Below, one piece after another: positions 1 to 5,469 of a DNA stretch of 13,456 bases. Within the stretch, counting starts at the first letter, position 1. Each line of letters opens with the position of its first letter. This stretch comes from Bifidobacteriaceae bacterium. Lineage in GTDB: Bacteria; Actinomycetota; Actinomycetes; Actinomycetales; WQXJ01. Position numbers and translations under genes: made by a program. The stretch lies in NCBI GenBank assembly GCA_031278675.1, contig JAITJY010000040.1:1-13456 (forward strand), written 5' to 3'. The notes under the pieces were generated by a model. That model searched no databases. It worked only from the letters and a program-made list of their open reading frames with translations, and had not been told where the DNA came from.

Positions 1-143
1 GGGCCATGAGCCGGGCCGAAGGCATGTCACCGCAGATCGCCGCAGTGATCCAAGGCCTGGTCATTGTGCTGATAGCGCTGCGGATCTCCTGGCCGCACCG
101 CGCCAGACGCCGCCCCAGCGCGGAACGGAGGCGACATGACTGA
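1..143 (+). CDS. ABC transporter permease, C-terminal end (partial)
   Basis: The frame beginning at base 3 is open from the left edge to TGA at 141-143 and gives the last 46 residues of a protein. The stretch GMSPQIAAVIQGLVIVLIAL is the typical last membrane helix of branched-chain/simple-sugar type (BPD_transp_2) permeases of nucleoside importers, followed by a basic Arg-rich tail (HRARRRPSAERRRHD). The gene overlaps the next permease by 8 bases, the usual arrangement of the two permease subunits of Bmp/NupNOPQ-type nucleoside ABC importers. The ATPase and binding lipoprotein genes would be expected further left, outside the window. Identity rests on one helix plus context, so the exact substrate is inferred. 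Confidence 0.8.
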   Translation, partial: AMSRAEGMSPQIAAVIQGLVIVLIALRISWPHRARRRPSAERRRHD

Positions 144-1038
144 CCTGTTCGATAGCGCGCTGCTCGAATCTGTGGTGCGCGCCATGATCCCCATCTTGTT
201 GGCGGCGTTGGGTGGGTTGGTCTGCGACAAGGTAGGCGTGTTCAACATTGGGTTGGAAGGCCAGATGCTGGTCGGTTCGTTCGCGGCCGTGGCCGGCTCC
301 TATTACACCGGGTCGGCGCTGGTTGGGGTGTTGACCGCCGTGGTCTGTGCCACCGCGTTCACGTCGATCCTCGCGGTCGGGTCAGCCAGCCGCGGAGCGG
401 AGCCGATTGTGTTGGGGATTGCGATGAATATCCTCGCCGTTGGCCTCACGTCCTTCTTGCTGGTGGGCCTGTTCGGGGTCCAAGGCGTCTTCCAGGACCC
501 GCGGATAGCCGGACTGGGCACCGTGGCCATCCCGGGCTTGGCCACCGTGCCTTGGCTGGGGCCGGTGCTATTCCGCCAAACCTGTTTGGGCTACCTCGCG
601 TTTGTGCTGGTCGCAGTGCTGTGGGTGTTGATCTACCGGACTGCTTGGGGACTGCGGTTGCGGGGCGTCGGTGAAAACCCGCAGGCCGCACAGACCTTAG
701 GGGTCAACCCGACCGCCTACCGCTATGCGGCAATCCTTGGCTCCGGTGTGCTGTGTGGTTTGGCCGGGGCCCAATTGGCTCTCGGCAACGTGGTCCAATT
801 CTCAGAGAATATGTCGGCGGGGCGCGGCTGGATCGCAGTTGTAGCGGTTATGCTGGCCCGGGCTCACCCCGTCGGTGTCCTGGGCGCGGCCGCATTGTTT
901 GGGTTTACCGAAGCGATCGGCTTTAGGCTTCAGGGGCAGGGGTTGCCCGCCCAAATCACGGACGCCGTGCCCTACGTCGTGACGTTGGTCGCCCTGCTAT
1001 TTACGGCGCGCCAATTCCGTCAACGGCAGTTGGTCTAG
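136..1038 (+). CDS. ABC transporter permease, nucleoside/simple-sugar type (NupQ/YufQ-like)
   Basis: This is a 300-residue integral membrane protein with about eight to ten hydrophobic segments, the usual length for this family. Diagnostic stretches are NIGLEGQM at residues 37-44, close to the NIGxEGxM signature of nucleoside and sugar permeases of the BPD_transp_2 family. A cytoplasmic loop GLRLRGVGENPQAA at 172-185 corresponds to the EAA-like loop that docks the ATPase. SENMSAGRGWIAVVAVML follows at about 223-240. It should form the inner-membrane channel with the partial permease just upstream. The ATG at 136 has GGAGG at 127-131 as ribosome binding site and overlaps the previous gene by 8 bases. 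The two phosphorylases downstream support a nucleoside rather than a free-sugar substrate, but that is inference. Confidence 0.9.
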   Translation: MTDLFDSALLESVVRAMIPILLAALGGLVCDKVGVFNIGLEGQMLVGSFAAVAGSYYTGSALVGVLTAVVCATAFTSILAVGSASRGAEPIVLGIAMNILAVGLTSFLLVGLFGVQGVFQDPRIAGLGTVAIPGLATVPWLGPVLFRQTCLGYLAFVLVAVLWVLIYRTAWGLRLRGVGENPQAAQTLGVNPTAYRYAAILGSGVLCGLAGAQLALGNVVQFSENMSAGRGWIAVVAVMLARAHPVGVLGAAALFGFTEAIGFRLQGQGLPAQITDAVPYVVTLVALLFTARQFRQRQLV

Positions 1039-1066
1039 CGCCCCCAGTGCCGAAAGGAGTCAAAAA

Positions 1067-1510
1067 GTGGACGGTTTGAACCAAGTAGCAGCGTTATTGG
1101 ACTTAGCCCCGCTGGAACACGAAGGGGGCCTGTTCCGCCAAACCCATGCAGATCAGTGGAGTAGTTCCATCTATTATGCGGTCGGCGGCGACGAATTCTC
1201 GGCGTTGCACCGGCTGAGTTCCGCCGAGGTTTACCACTACTACGCTGGCGATCCGCTCAACTTATTGGTGCTTTACCCGGACGGTGCTTCCGACCAAGTA
1301 ACCTTGGGTCCGGACCTGGCCCGGGGCCAGCGGCCCCAATTCAGGGTGGCGCCAGGTGCGTGGCAGGGGTCAACGAGCAGCGGCGCGTGGAGCTTGGTCG
1401 GCACCACGATGGCACCGCCGTTCGCTTGGGACGGGTTTGAGCTGGGTAGCGCGGCGTTGGCGGTGCGCTACCCCACTTTGGCCGGACGCATCAAGGAGCT
1501 GGTCAGATGA
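1067..1510 (+). CDS. Cupin_5 / DUF985 family protein
   Basis: The 147-residue product starts with GTG at 1067, chosen because GAAAGGAG at 1052-1059 lies just upstream. It matches the DUF985 (cupin_5) pattern: LxLxPLEHEGGLFRQT near the start, SSSIYY at about 32-37, SALHRLSSAEVYHYYAGDPL at 45-64, LYPDG at 69-73, LGPDL at 80-84, and the late FELG segment. His48, Glu54 and His57 are candidate metal or ligand contacts of the double-stranded beta-helix. The family has no well established reaction. Sitting inside a nucleoside-uptake/phosphorolysis operon, it could act on a sugar or sugar phosphate; some unrelated cupins are sugar isomerases. Its TGA overlaps the ATG of the next gene (ATGA at 1507-1510), so the two are probably translationally coupled. 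Family call is firm, function is open. Confidence 0.82.
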   Translation: MDGLNQVAALLDLAPLEHEGGLFRQTHADQWSSSIYYAVGGDEFSALHRLSSAEVYHYYAGDPLNLLVLYPDGASDQVTLGPDLARGQRPQFRVAPGAWQGSTSSGAWSLVGTTMAPPFAWDGFELGSAALAVRYPTLAGRIKELVR

Positions 1511-2322
1511 GCCCGCGCCGCCCGAATGGCCCTAAAGGAGTTGAAGGTTCGCGCCGCACACGTTCCGCGAAGGTCGGCAGCGTGGTGGCGGCCGACTTGC
1601 GGGCCCGCATCCACGACGGGGAATGGGCCGTTGGCGCCGCCCTGCCCGGCGAATACGACCTGGCCTCGGAATACTCCGTTGCCCGCGGCACCATCAGGGC
1701 CGTGGTCCAAGAGCTGGCCTCCCAGGGTTTGGTGGTCACGCGCCACGGCGCGGGAACCTATGTCACGGCGTTCGCCGGGGCGCTGGAGTCCAATTTGGTG
1801 GAGTTGACGTCGATGACGGACACCATTAGGGATGCCCGGATGGACGCCCACATGCGCTACACGTCCCGCGAGTTGTTACCGGCGACCGATGCCGTCCGCC
1901 AACGTTTAGGTTTGCCCGGCCCGGAGCCGCTCACGGTGTTTTCCACTTCCCGTCAGGTGGAGGCTGATGGACGGATGGTGGCGGTCTCGTTCGAGACTTT
2001 ACGCGCGGATCTCTTGCCGCCGGGCTTCGATGTGCAAGGCATCGAAGGGTCGCTGTTTTCGTTGTGGGCCGAAATGGGTCACCCGATCCGTTATGCGACC
2101 ACCGAAGTACACGCCGCCGTAGGCGCGGATATTGGTTTGACGGGCGCTTCGGCCGGCGAATCATTCGTGGGGTTGTATCAGCTCCATTTCGATGGCGCGA
2201 ACACGCCGGTCTTTTATGCGCGGACCTATTTCCGGGAAGGCTATTTCACGTTTTCGTTGATGCGGGTCCGCAGTGAGGATGCGGCGCGGGCAACCGTGCG
2301 CCAAGGAGACCAAAATGAGTGA
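1507..2322 (+). CDS. GntR-family transcriptional regulator with UTRA domain
   Basis: This is a 271-residue DNA-binding regulator. After a basic N-terminal extension of about 20 residues, residues 22-88 form a GntR winged helix. They show the core pattern LPGEYDLASEYSVARGTIR (47-64), followed by a helix and the wing ending GAGTYV (81-86). Residues from about 110 to 265 fit the UTRA ligand-binding fold of the HutC subfamily, with the late segment PVFYARTYFREGYFTFSL. HutC-type members usually sense a small pathway metabolite, often a sugar phosphate, and repress their own operon. Here the gene is embedded between the transporter and the enzymes, so autoregulation of the whole operon by a nucleoside or sugar phosphate is likely. 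The operator is presumably upstream of the window, since I see no clear palindrome at its own start. It overlaps the cupin gene by 4 bases and the dehydrogenase gene by 8. Confidence 0.92.
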   Translation: MSPRRPNGPKGVEGSRRTRSAKVGSVVAADLRARIHDGEWAVGAALPGEYDLASEYSVARGTIRAVVQELASQGLVVTRHGAGTYVTAFAGALESNLVELTSMTDTIRDARMDAHMRYTSRELLPATDAVRQRLGLPGPEPLTVFSTSRQVEADGRMVAVSFETLRADLLPPGFDVQGIEGSLFSLWAEMGHPIRYATTEVHAAVGADIGLTGASAGESFVGLYQLHFDGANTPVFYARTYFREGYFTFSLMRVRSEDAARATVRQGDQNE

Positions 2323-3073
2323 ACTAGCGGGCCGGACCGTGATCATCACGGGTGCCACCGGGGGCCTGGGGCAAGGCATTGTGCGCTGTTTCGCTGCTGT
2401 GGGCGCCAACGTGGTGATCCATTCGCTTAGCCCCGAAGCGGCGGCGGACGCCCTGACCGCCCAGTTGAGCGCGGCGGGCACCCCGGCTCTCGCGGTGACC
2501 GGCGACATCACGGACGCGGCCGCCATGGCCCGGGTGGCCGAGGCGGTCCTCGCCCGGTTCGGCGCGATCGATGTGCTGGTCAACAATGCGGGCATCCAGC
2601 CAGTCCAAGAGTTGGCGGCCATGACGCAGCCGGAGTTCGATGCCGTCGTGGCAGTCAACCTGACCGGCACGTTCACGGTGACACAGGCGGTACTCGGAGC
2701 GATGCGCCGGGCGGGAGGCGGCAGCATCATCCACATCGCCTCAATCGAAGCGTCCTTGCCGGCCGTGGGCCACGCCCACTATGCGGCCGCCAAGGCCGGG
2801 GTCAAGATGCACGCCCGGGCCGCCGCCCTGGAATTAGGCCGCTACGGCATTCGAGTCAACAGCGTCTCACCGGGGCTGGTGGACCGAGGCGACTTGGCCG
2901 AAACGTGGCCCGCCGGCCGGGCGCAGTGGCTGGCGGCGGTGCCCTTGGGGCGGACCGCTAGCCCGGAGGATATAGGCCACGCGTGTGTTTTTTTGGCCTC
3001 AGACCGGGCCAGTTTCATTTCTGGCCACGACTTGGTGGTGGATGGTGCCATGTCTACCCGCCCAGCTTGGTGA
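2315..3073 (+). CDS. Short-chain dehydrogenase/reductase (classical SDR)
   Basis: A soluble NAD(P)-dependent oxidoreductase of 252 residues, the normal length for a classical SDR. The cofactor motif TGATGGLG is at residues 12-19, acidic GD at 63-64, NNAG at 90-93 and the helix-4 Asn at 115. The catalytic residues are Ser143 (IIHIAS), Tyr156 and Lys160 (YAAAK). The C-terminal SGHDLVVDGAM is the usual end. No Asp is seen at the end of the second strand (VVIHSLSP), so cofactor choice between NAD and NADP is unclear. The ATG at 2315 is preferred over an in-frame ATG at 2273 because AAGGAG lies at 2303-2308 and the longer version would run deep into the regulator gene. In the operon it may reduce or oxidise an aldehyde or sugar released by the aldolase step, but its substrate cannot be read from sequence. 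Confidence 0.92.
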   Translation: MSELAGRTVIITGATGGLGQGIVRCFAAVGANVVIHSLSPEAAADALTAQLSAAGTPALAVTGDITDAAAMARVAEAVLARFGAIDVLVNNAGIQPVQELAAMTQPEFDAVVAVNLTGTFTVTQAVLGAMRRAGGGSIIHIASIEASLPAVGHAHYAAAKAGVKMHARAAALELGRYGIRVNSVSPGLVDRGDLAETWPAGRAQWLAAVPLGRTASPEDIGHACVFLASDRASFISGHDLVVDGAMSTRPAW

Positions 3074-3082
3074 ACGCCAAGC
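3065..3082 (+). other. Small hairpin around the SDR stop codon
   Basis: GCTTGG (3065-3070) and CCAAGC (3077-3082) form a perfect 6-bp stem with a 6-nt loop that contains the TGA stop of the dehydrogenase. The next start codon is 22 nt downstream with its own AAAGGA (3092-3097). Without a T-run it is more likely an mRNA-processing or stability element inside the operon than a terminator, or simply chance. Confidence 0.3.
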
Positions 3083-3104
3083 GGTTTAGCGAAAGGAACA
3101 GCGA

Positions 3105-3887
3105 ATGGTTGAACTTGGAGTGATTGGTGGTTCGGGCCTCTACGAACTGGCGGCAGACGCCGAGCGGGTCTTACTCGACACGCCTTATGGCAAACCGGCC
3201 TCGGCGGTGAGTATTGGCGTGCTGGGTGGCAAAGAGGTTGCGTTCATGACCCGGCACGGCACCGACCACGCGGTCCCACCGCATCTCGTCAATTACCGGG
3301 CCAACATTTGGGCGCTGAAGGAACTGGGGGTCACCACGTTGGTCACATCCTCGGTGGTCGGTTCGTTACGGGCGGACTACCGTCCGGGCCACTTTGTCCT
3401 GGTGGACCAGTTCTATGACCGCACCACCGGCCGCGCCTCAACCTTCTTCGAGGGTCCCAAGGTGGTCCACGCCTCCCTGGCGGACCCGTACTGTCCCGCC
3501 CTGCGGGCGGCGGCCCGCACCGCCCTCGAAGGCTTGGGGGAGGCGTTCCATCCGACCGGGACCGCTGTGGTGATCCAGGGGCCGCGCTTTTCGACGCGGG
3601 CCGAATCGCAGGTGTACCAGACGTTGGGGTTCTCGGTGTTGTCCATGACGCAGTTCCCTGAGACGGCCTTGGCGCGGGAAGCTGCGATGTGTGTGGTCAA
3701 CATCTCGTTCGTCTCCGACTTAGACGCCGGCGTGGCCGGCCTGCAAGACGAACCGGTCACGGCTGGATTGGTCTGGCGGACCGTGCGGGACGCCCAACCA
3801 AGGATCAGACGGGTCCTGGAACGCACAGTCGAATTACTTGAACCCAATCCGGGCTGCGCCTGCCACGGCGTGCTCGCAGACATCTAA
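3105..3887 (+). CDS. mtnP: S-methyl-5'-thioadenosine phosphorylase family (MTAP/PNP class II)
   Basis: The 260-residue enzyme is of the trimeric PNP/MTAP family, which splits a purine nucleoside with phosphate into base and sugar-1-phosphate. Visible signatures are GGSGLY at residues 8-13 (phosphate loop), RHG at 50-52 followed by HAVPPHLVNYRANIWALKEL (55-74), TSSVVGSL (81-88), SMTQFPE (180-186) and SDLD (204-207). The Asp205/Asp207 pair corresponds to the two Asp residues that bind adenine in MTAP. Guanine/hypoxanthine PNPs use Glu/Asn instead, and the methylthioinosine enzymes differ at this place. This favours 5'-methylthioadenosine or 5'-deoxyadenosine as substrate. The tail carries a CAC (CxC) motif at 251-253, as in heat-stable archaeal MTAPs. 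ATG 3105 has AAAGGA at 3092-3097. The next operon gene is separated by an 11-bp tandem repeat. Confidence 0.88.
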   Translation: MVELGVIGGSGLYELAADAERVLLDTPYGKPASAVSIGVLGGKEVAFMTRHGTDHAVPPHLVNYRANIWALKELGVTTLVTSSVVGSLRADYRPGHFVLVDQFYDRTTGRASTFFEGPKVVHASLADPYCPALRAAARTALEGLGEAFHPTGTAVVIQGPRFSTRAESQVYQTLGFSVLSMTQFPETALAREAAMCVVNISFVSDLDAGVAGLQDEPVTAGLVWRTVRDAQPRIRRVLERTVELLEPNPGCACHGVLADI

Positions 3888-3945
3888 CCAACATCTAACA
3901 GGCATATCGCAGGCCCATCACAGGCCCATCAGAGGCATCTAGGAG
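3880..3945 (+). repeat. Six-copy 11-bp tandem microrepeat between mtnP and the next phosphorylase gene
   Basis: Exactly six consecutive 11-base units start at 3880, 3891, 3902, 3913, 3924 and 3935. They read acatctaacca, acatctaacag, gcatatcgcag, gcccatcacag, gcccatcagag and gcatctaggag. The first unit includes the mtnP stop codon (TAA 3885-3887), and the last supplies most of the Shine-Dalgarno sequence AGGAGGT (3941-3947) of the following GTG start. The array therefore fills the entire intergenic gap. It probably arose by slipped-strand duplication and then drifted. Confidence 0.8.
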
Positions 3946-3951
3946 GTAGCT

Positions 3952-4716
3952 GTGGCTACTCAAACCATCCAACCCTTGACCGGCATACCGGTGGCGCGTC
4001 TGGCTGAACGCGTCCTCGTGGTCGGAGATCCAGCACGGGCGCGCCGCGCCGGGGGCATGCTGGATGGAGGCGAACAGATAGCGCTCAACCGCGAATACGT
4101 CACCTGGACCGGTCATTGGAAAGGCGTCCCGGTCAGTGTGGTCTCGCACGGGGTTGGCGCCAACGGCGCTGCGGCGTGCTTTGAGGAACTCAGCCGCGCC
4201 GGAGCAACCACTATCATCCGGGTCGGCACTGCGGGCGGACTGGCCCCAGAGGTGACGGACGGCGCCCTGGTGGTCGCCTCCGGCGCGGTCCGTGCCGACG
4301 GGTTGAGCGAAGCCCTGGCCCCGCTGGCCTATCCTGCCCTGGCGGACCCCCGCCTGACCGCCGCCCTGGCGCAGGCCGCCCGCGCCACCGGGTTACCCGT
4401 CCACGTCGGCGTAGCCGCGACCGTCGCCGCGTTCTACCCGAGCCCGCTGACCACCTACGGCGGACCGGCGCAAGCGCTACCGCACACGGTGTGGCGCGAT
4501 TGCGGCGCCATCGCCGTCGAGATGGAAGCCGCGGCCCTGCTGGTCCTGGCCGCGTTGCACCGCGTGGCCGCTGGCGTGATCCTGGCGATCGACGGCAACC
4601 CGCTGGCTCAAGGCGACGCCTCGATGTCCACCTATGACCCGGACCGCGCCGTGGTTGACCAAGCCAAGCTGGCCGCCCTCAAAGCCGGCCTCGACGCACT
4701 GGCGGCGGACGCGTGA
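3952..4716 (+). CDS. NP-I family nucleoside phosphorylase (uridine phosphorylase/DeoD-like fold)
   Basis: The 254-residue protein belongs to the hexameric NP-I phosphorylases, a different family branch from the enzyme encoded just upstream. Visible signatures are VLVVGDPARA (21-30, phosphate-binding GDP), SHGVGANG (65-72), RVGTAGGL (90-97), and the ribose-contacting VEMEAAA (189-195). A candidate catalytic Asp214 lies in AIDGNP. Canonical uridine phosphorylases have a GQERY-like loop after FYP, whose Gln and Arg bind the pyrimidine. Here the loop is FYPSPLTTYGGP (161-172), so those residues are missing and a purine or unusual nucleoside is more likely than uridine. GTG 3952 is set by AGGAGGT at 3941-3947. 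Its TGA overlaps the next gene's start. The exact substrate is unassigned. Confidence 0.88.
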   Translation: MATQTIQPLTGIPVARLAERVLVVGDPARARRAGGMLDGGEQIALNREYVTWTGHWKGVPVSVVSHGVGANGAAACFEELSRAGATTIIRVGTAGGLAPEVTDGALVVASGAVRADGLSEALAPLAYPALADPRLTAALAQAARATGLPVHVGVAATVAAFYPSPLTTYGGPAQALPHTVWRDCGAIAVEMEAAALLVLAALHRVAAGVILAIDGNPLAQGDASMSTYDPDRAVVDQAKLAALKAGLDALAADA

Positions 4717-5354
4717 TGCTACTTCACCAAGCCCGCGCCCAAGTGGTCGACTACTGCCGCCGGATGACGCGCGACCACCTCACGGTCGGCACGTCTGGGA
4801 ACGTTTCTATCCGGGAGGGCGACCTGATCGCTCTCTCCCCGAGCGGCGTGGATTATGACGAGTTGACACCGCAAGCGATCTGTGTGGTCGGTCTGGATGG
4901 CACCCAGGTGGACGGGGACCTCAAACCGTCCACGGAGGTGCCTATGCACCTGGTGGTTTACGCCAACACCGACGCCCAGGCGGTGGTCCACTGCCACCCG
5001 GTTTACGCGACAGCGCTGGGCTTGGTGGCCAGCGAGGTACCGTTGGCGCACTACATGCTTGCCCCGTGCGGCGGCGCCGTCCAGGTGGTGCCTTATGCGC
5101 TGTTCGGTACGGCAGAGTTGGCCAGTGCGGTTGAGGCGGCCATGGCCGGCCGGAACGCAGTCCTGCTCCGCAACCATGGCGCCACCACCTGGGGCGCCTC
5201 AATCAAAGCGGCTTACACGGCAGCGGTTTACCTTGAGTGGGTTTGCCAGGTCTATTTGGCGGCCCGCCCGGCCGGGTCGCCGGCGCTGCTCAGCGAAGAC
5301 CAGTTCGCCGATGCCGCCGCCGCCGTCGCCCGGTACGGCCAAGGACGGTGCTAA
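4713..5354 (+). CDS. Class II aldolase, L-fuculose-phosphate aldolase/Ald2-like
   Basis: This is a 213-residue zinc aldolase of the AraD/FucA (class II aldolase/adducin) family. Counting from GTG 4713, it shows TSGN at 27-30, KPSTEVPMH at 71-79 with catalytic-type Glu75, zinc ligands His93 and His95 (HCHP), Tyr114, and His155 (RNHG). The spacing is nearly that of E. coli FucA (Glu73, His92, His94, His155). Such enzymes split a ketose-1-phosphate into DHAP and an aldehyde. Relatives (Ald2) act on 5-deoxyribulose- or methylthioribulose-1-phosphate. The MtnB dehydratases share the fold, but the KPSTE glutamate favours an aldolase. Start is either GTG 4713 (GTGA overlap with the phosphorylase stop) or ATG 4716 (TGATG). 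No good Shine-Dalgarno is present, so coupling is likely. It is the last gene of the operon. Confidence 0.87.
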   Translation: MMLLHQARAQVVDYCRRMTRDHLTVGTSGNVSIREGDLIALSPSGVDYDELTPQAICVVGLDGTQVDGDLKPSTEVPMHLVVYANTDAQAVVHCHPVYATALGLVASEVPLAHYMLAPCGGAVQVVPYALFGTAELASAVEAAMAGRNAVLLRNHGATTWGASIKAAYTAAVYLEWVCQVYLAARPAGSPALLSEDQFADAAAAVARYGQGRC

Positions 5355-5360
5355 CGCAGG

Positions 5361-5377
5361 CGAGAGCGAAGCTCTCA
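5361..5377 (+). terminator. Hairpin after the aldolase stop, probable operon terminator
   Basis: GAGAGC (5362-5367) and GCTCTC (5371-5376) make a perfect 6-bp stem with a GAA loop, 7 nt after the TAA of the last operon gene. There is no T-tract, which is common for actinobacterial terminators. Position directly behind the last gene of a long operon supports the call. Confidence 0.55.
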
Positions 5378-5418
5378 TCAGCACAAACGCGGCAGACAAG
5401 CGCTGTCGGACGCCGTTG

Positions 5419-5440
5419 GAGGGCGTTGTTCAACGCTCTC
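5419..5440. promoter_or_regulatory. Near-perfect 22-nt palindrome upstream of the L,D-transpeptidase gene
   Basis: The left arm GAGGGCGTTG and right arm CAACGCTCTC are separated by TT and pair along 10 positions with one G-T wobble (5418/5441 extends it by a G-C pair). It ends 29 nt before the downstream ATG, about where a -35 region would be, so an operator is possible. A second hairpin terminator for the upstream operon is the alternative. A related copy lies at 8911-8932. Confidence 0.5.
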
Positions 5441-5457
5441 CCAGGCGCCACGGGTAC

Positions 5458-5463
5458 TACTAT
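5458..5463 (+). promoter_or_regulatory. Possible -10 box for a leaderless L,D-transpeptidase transcript
   Basis: TACTAT at 5458-5463 fits the actinobacterial TAnnnT -10 consensus, and a start point 6-7 nt further would fall on the A of ATG 5470. No Shine-Dalgarno is visible before this ATG, as expected for a leaderless message. No convincing -35 hexamer is seen at normal spacing, so this is tentative. Confidence 0.3.
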
Positions 5464-5469
5464 GCCTGC

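Noticed and set aside
2161..2736. 191-codon minus-strand open frame opposite the SDR gene
   Set aside because: It is antisense to the regulator end and the conserved Rossmann part of the SDR, with no ribosome site or recognisable fold. It is a GC-rich shadow frame.
4713..5354. MtnB (methylthioribulose-1-phosphate dehydratase) as identity of the aldolase-family protein
   Set aside because: MtnB shares the zinc fold, but the KPSTE segment with a Glu at the FucA catalytic position and FucA-like ligand spacing favour an aldolase. Kept only as an alternative.
4882..5469. Long N-terminal extension of the L,D-transpeptidase frame
   Set aside because: The extension is Arg/Trp/Pro-rich out-of-frame reading of the aldolase gene and crosses two hairpins. 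The signal-anchor begins shortly after ATG 5470, which is the sensible start.
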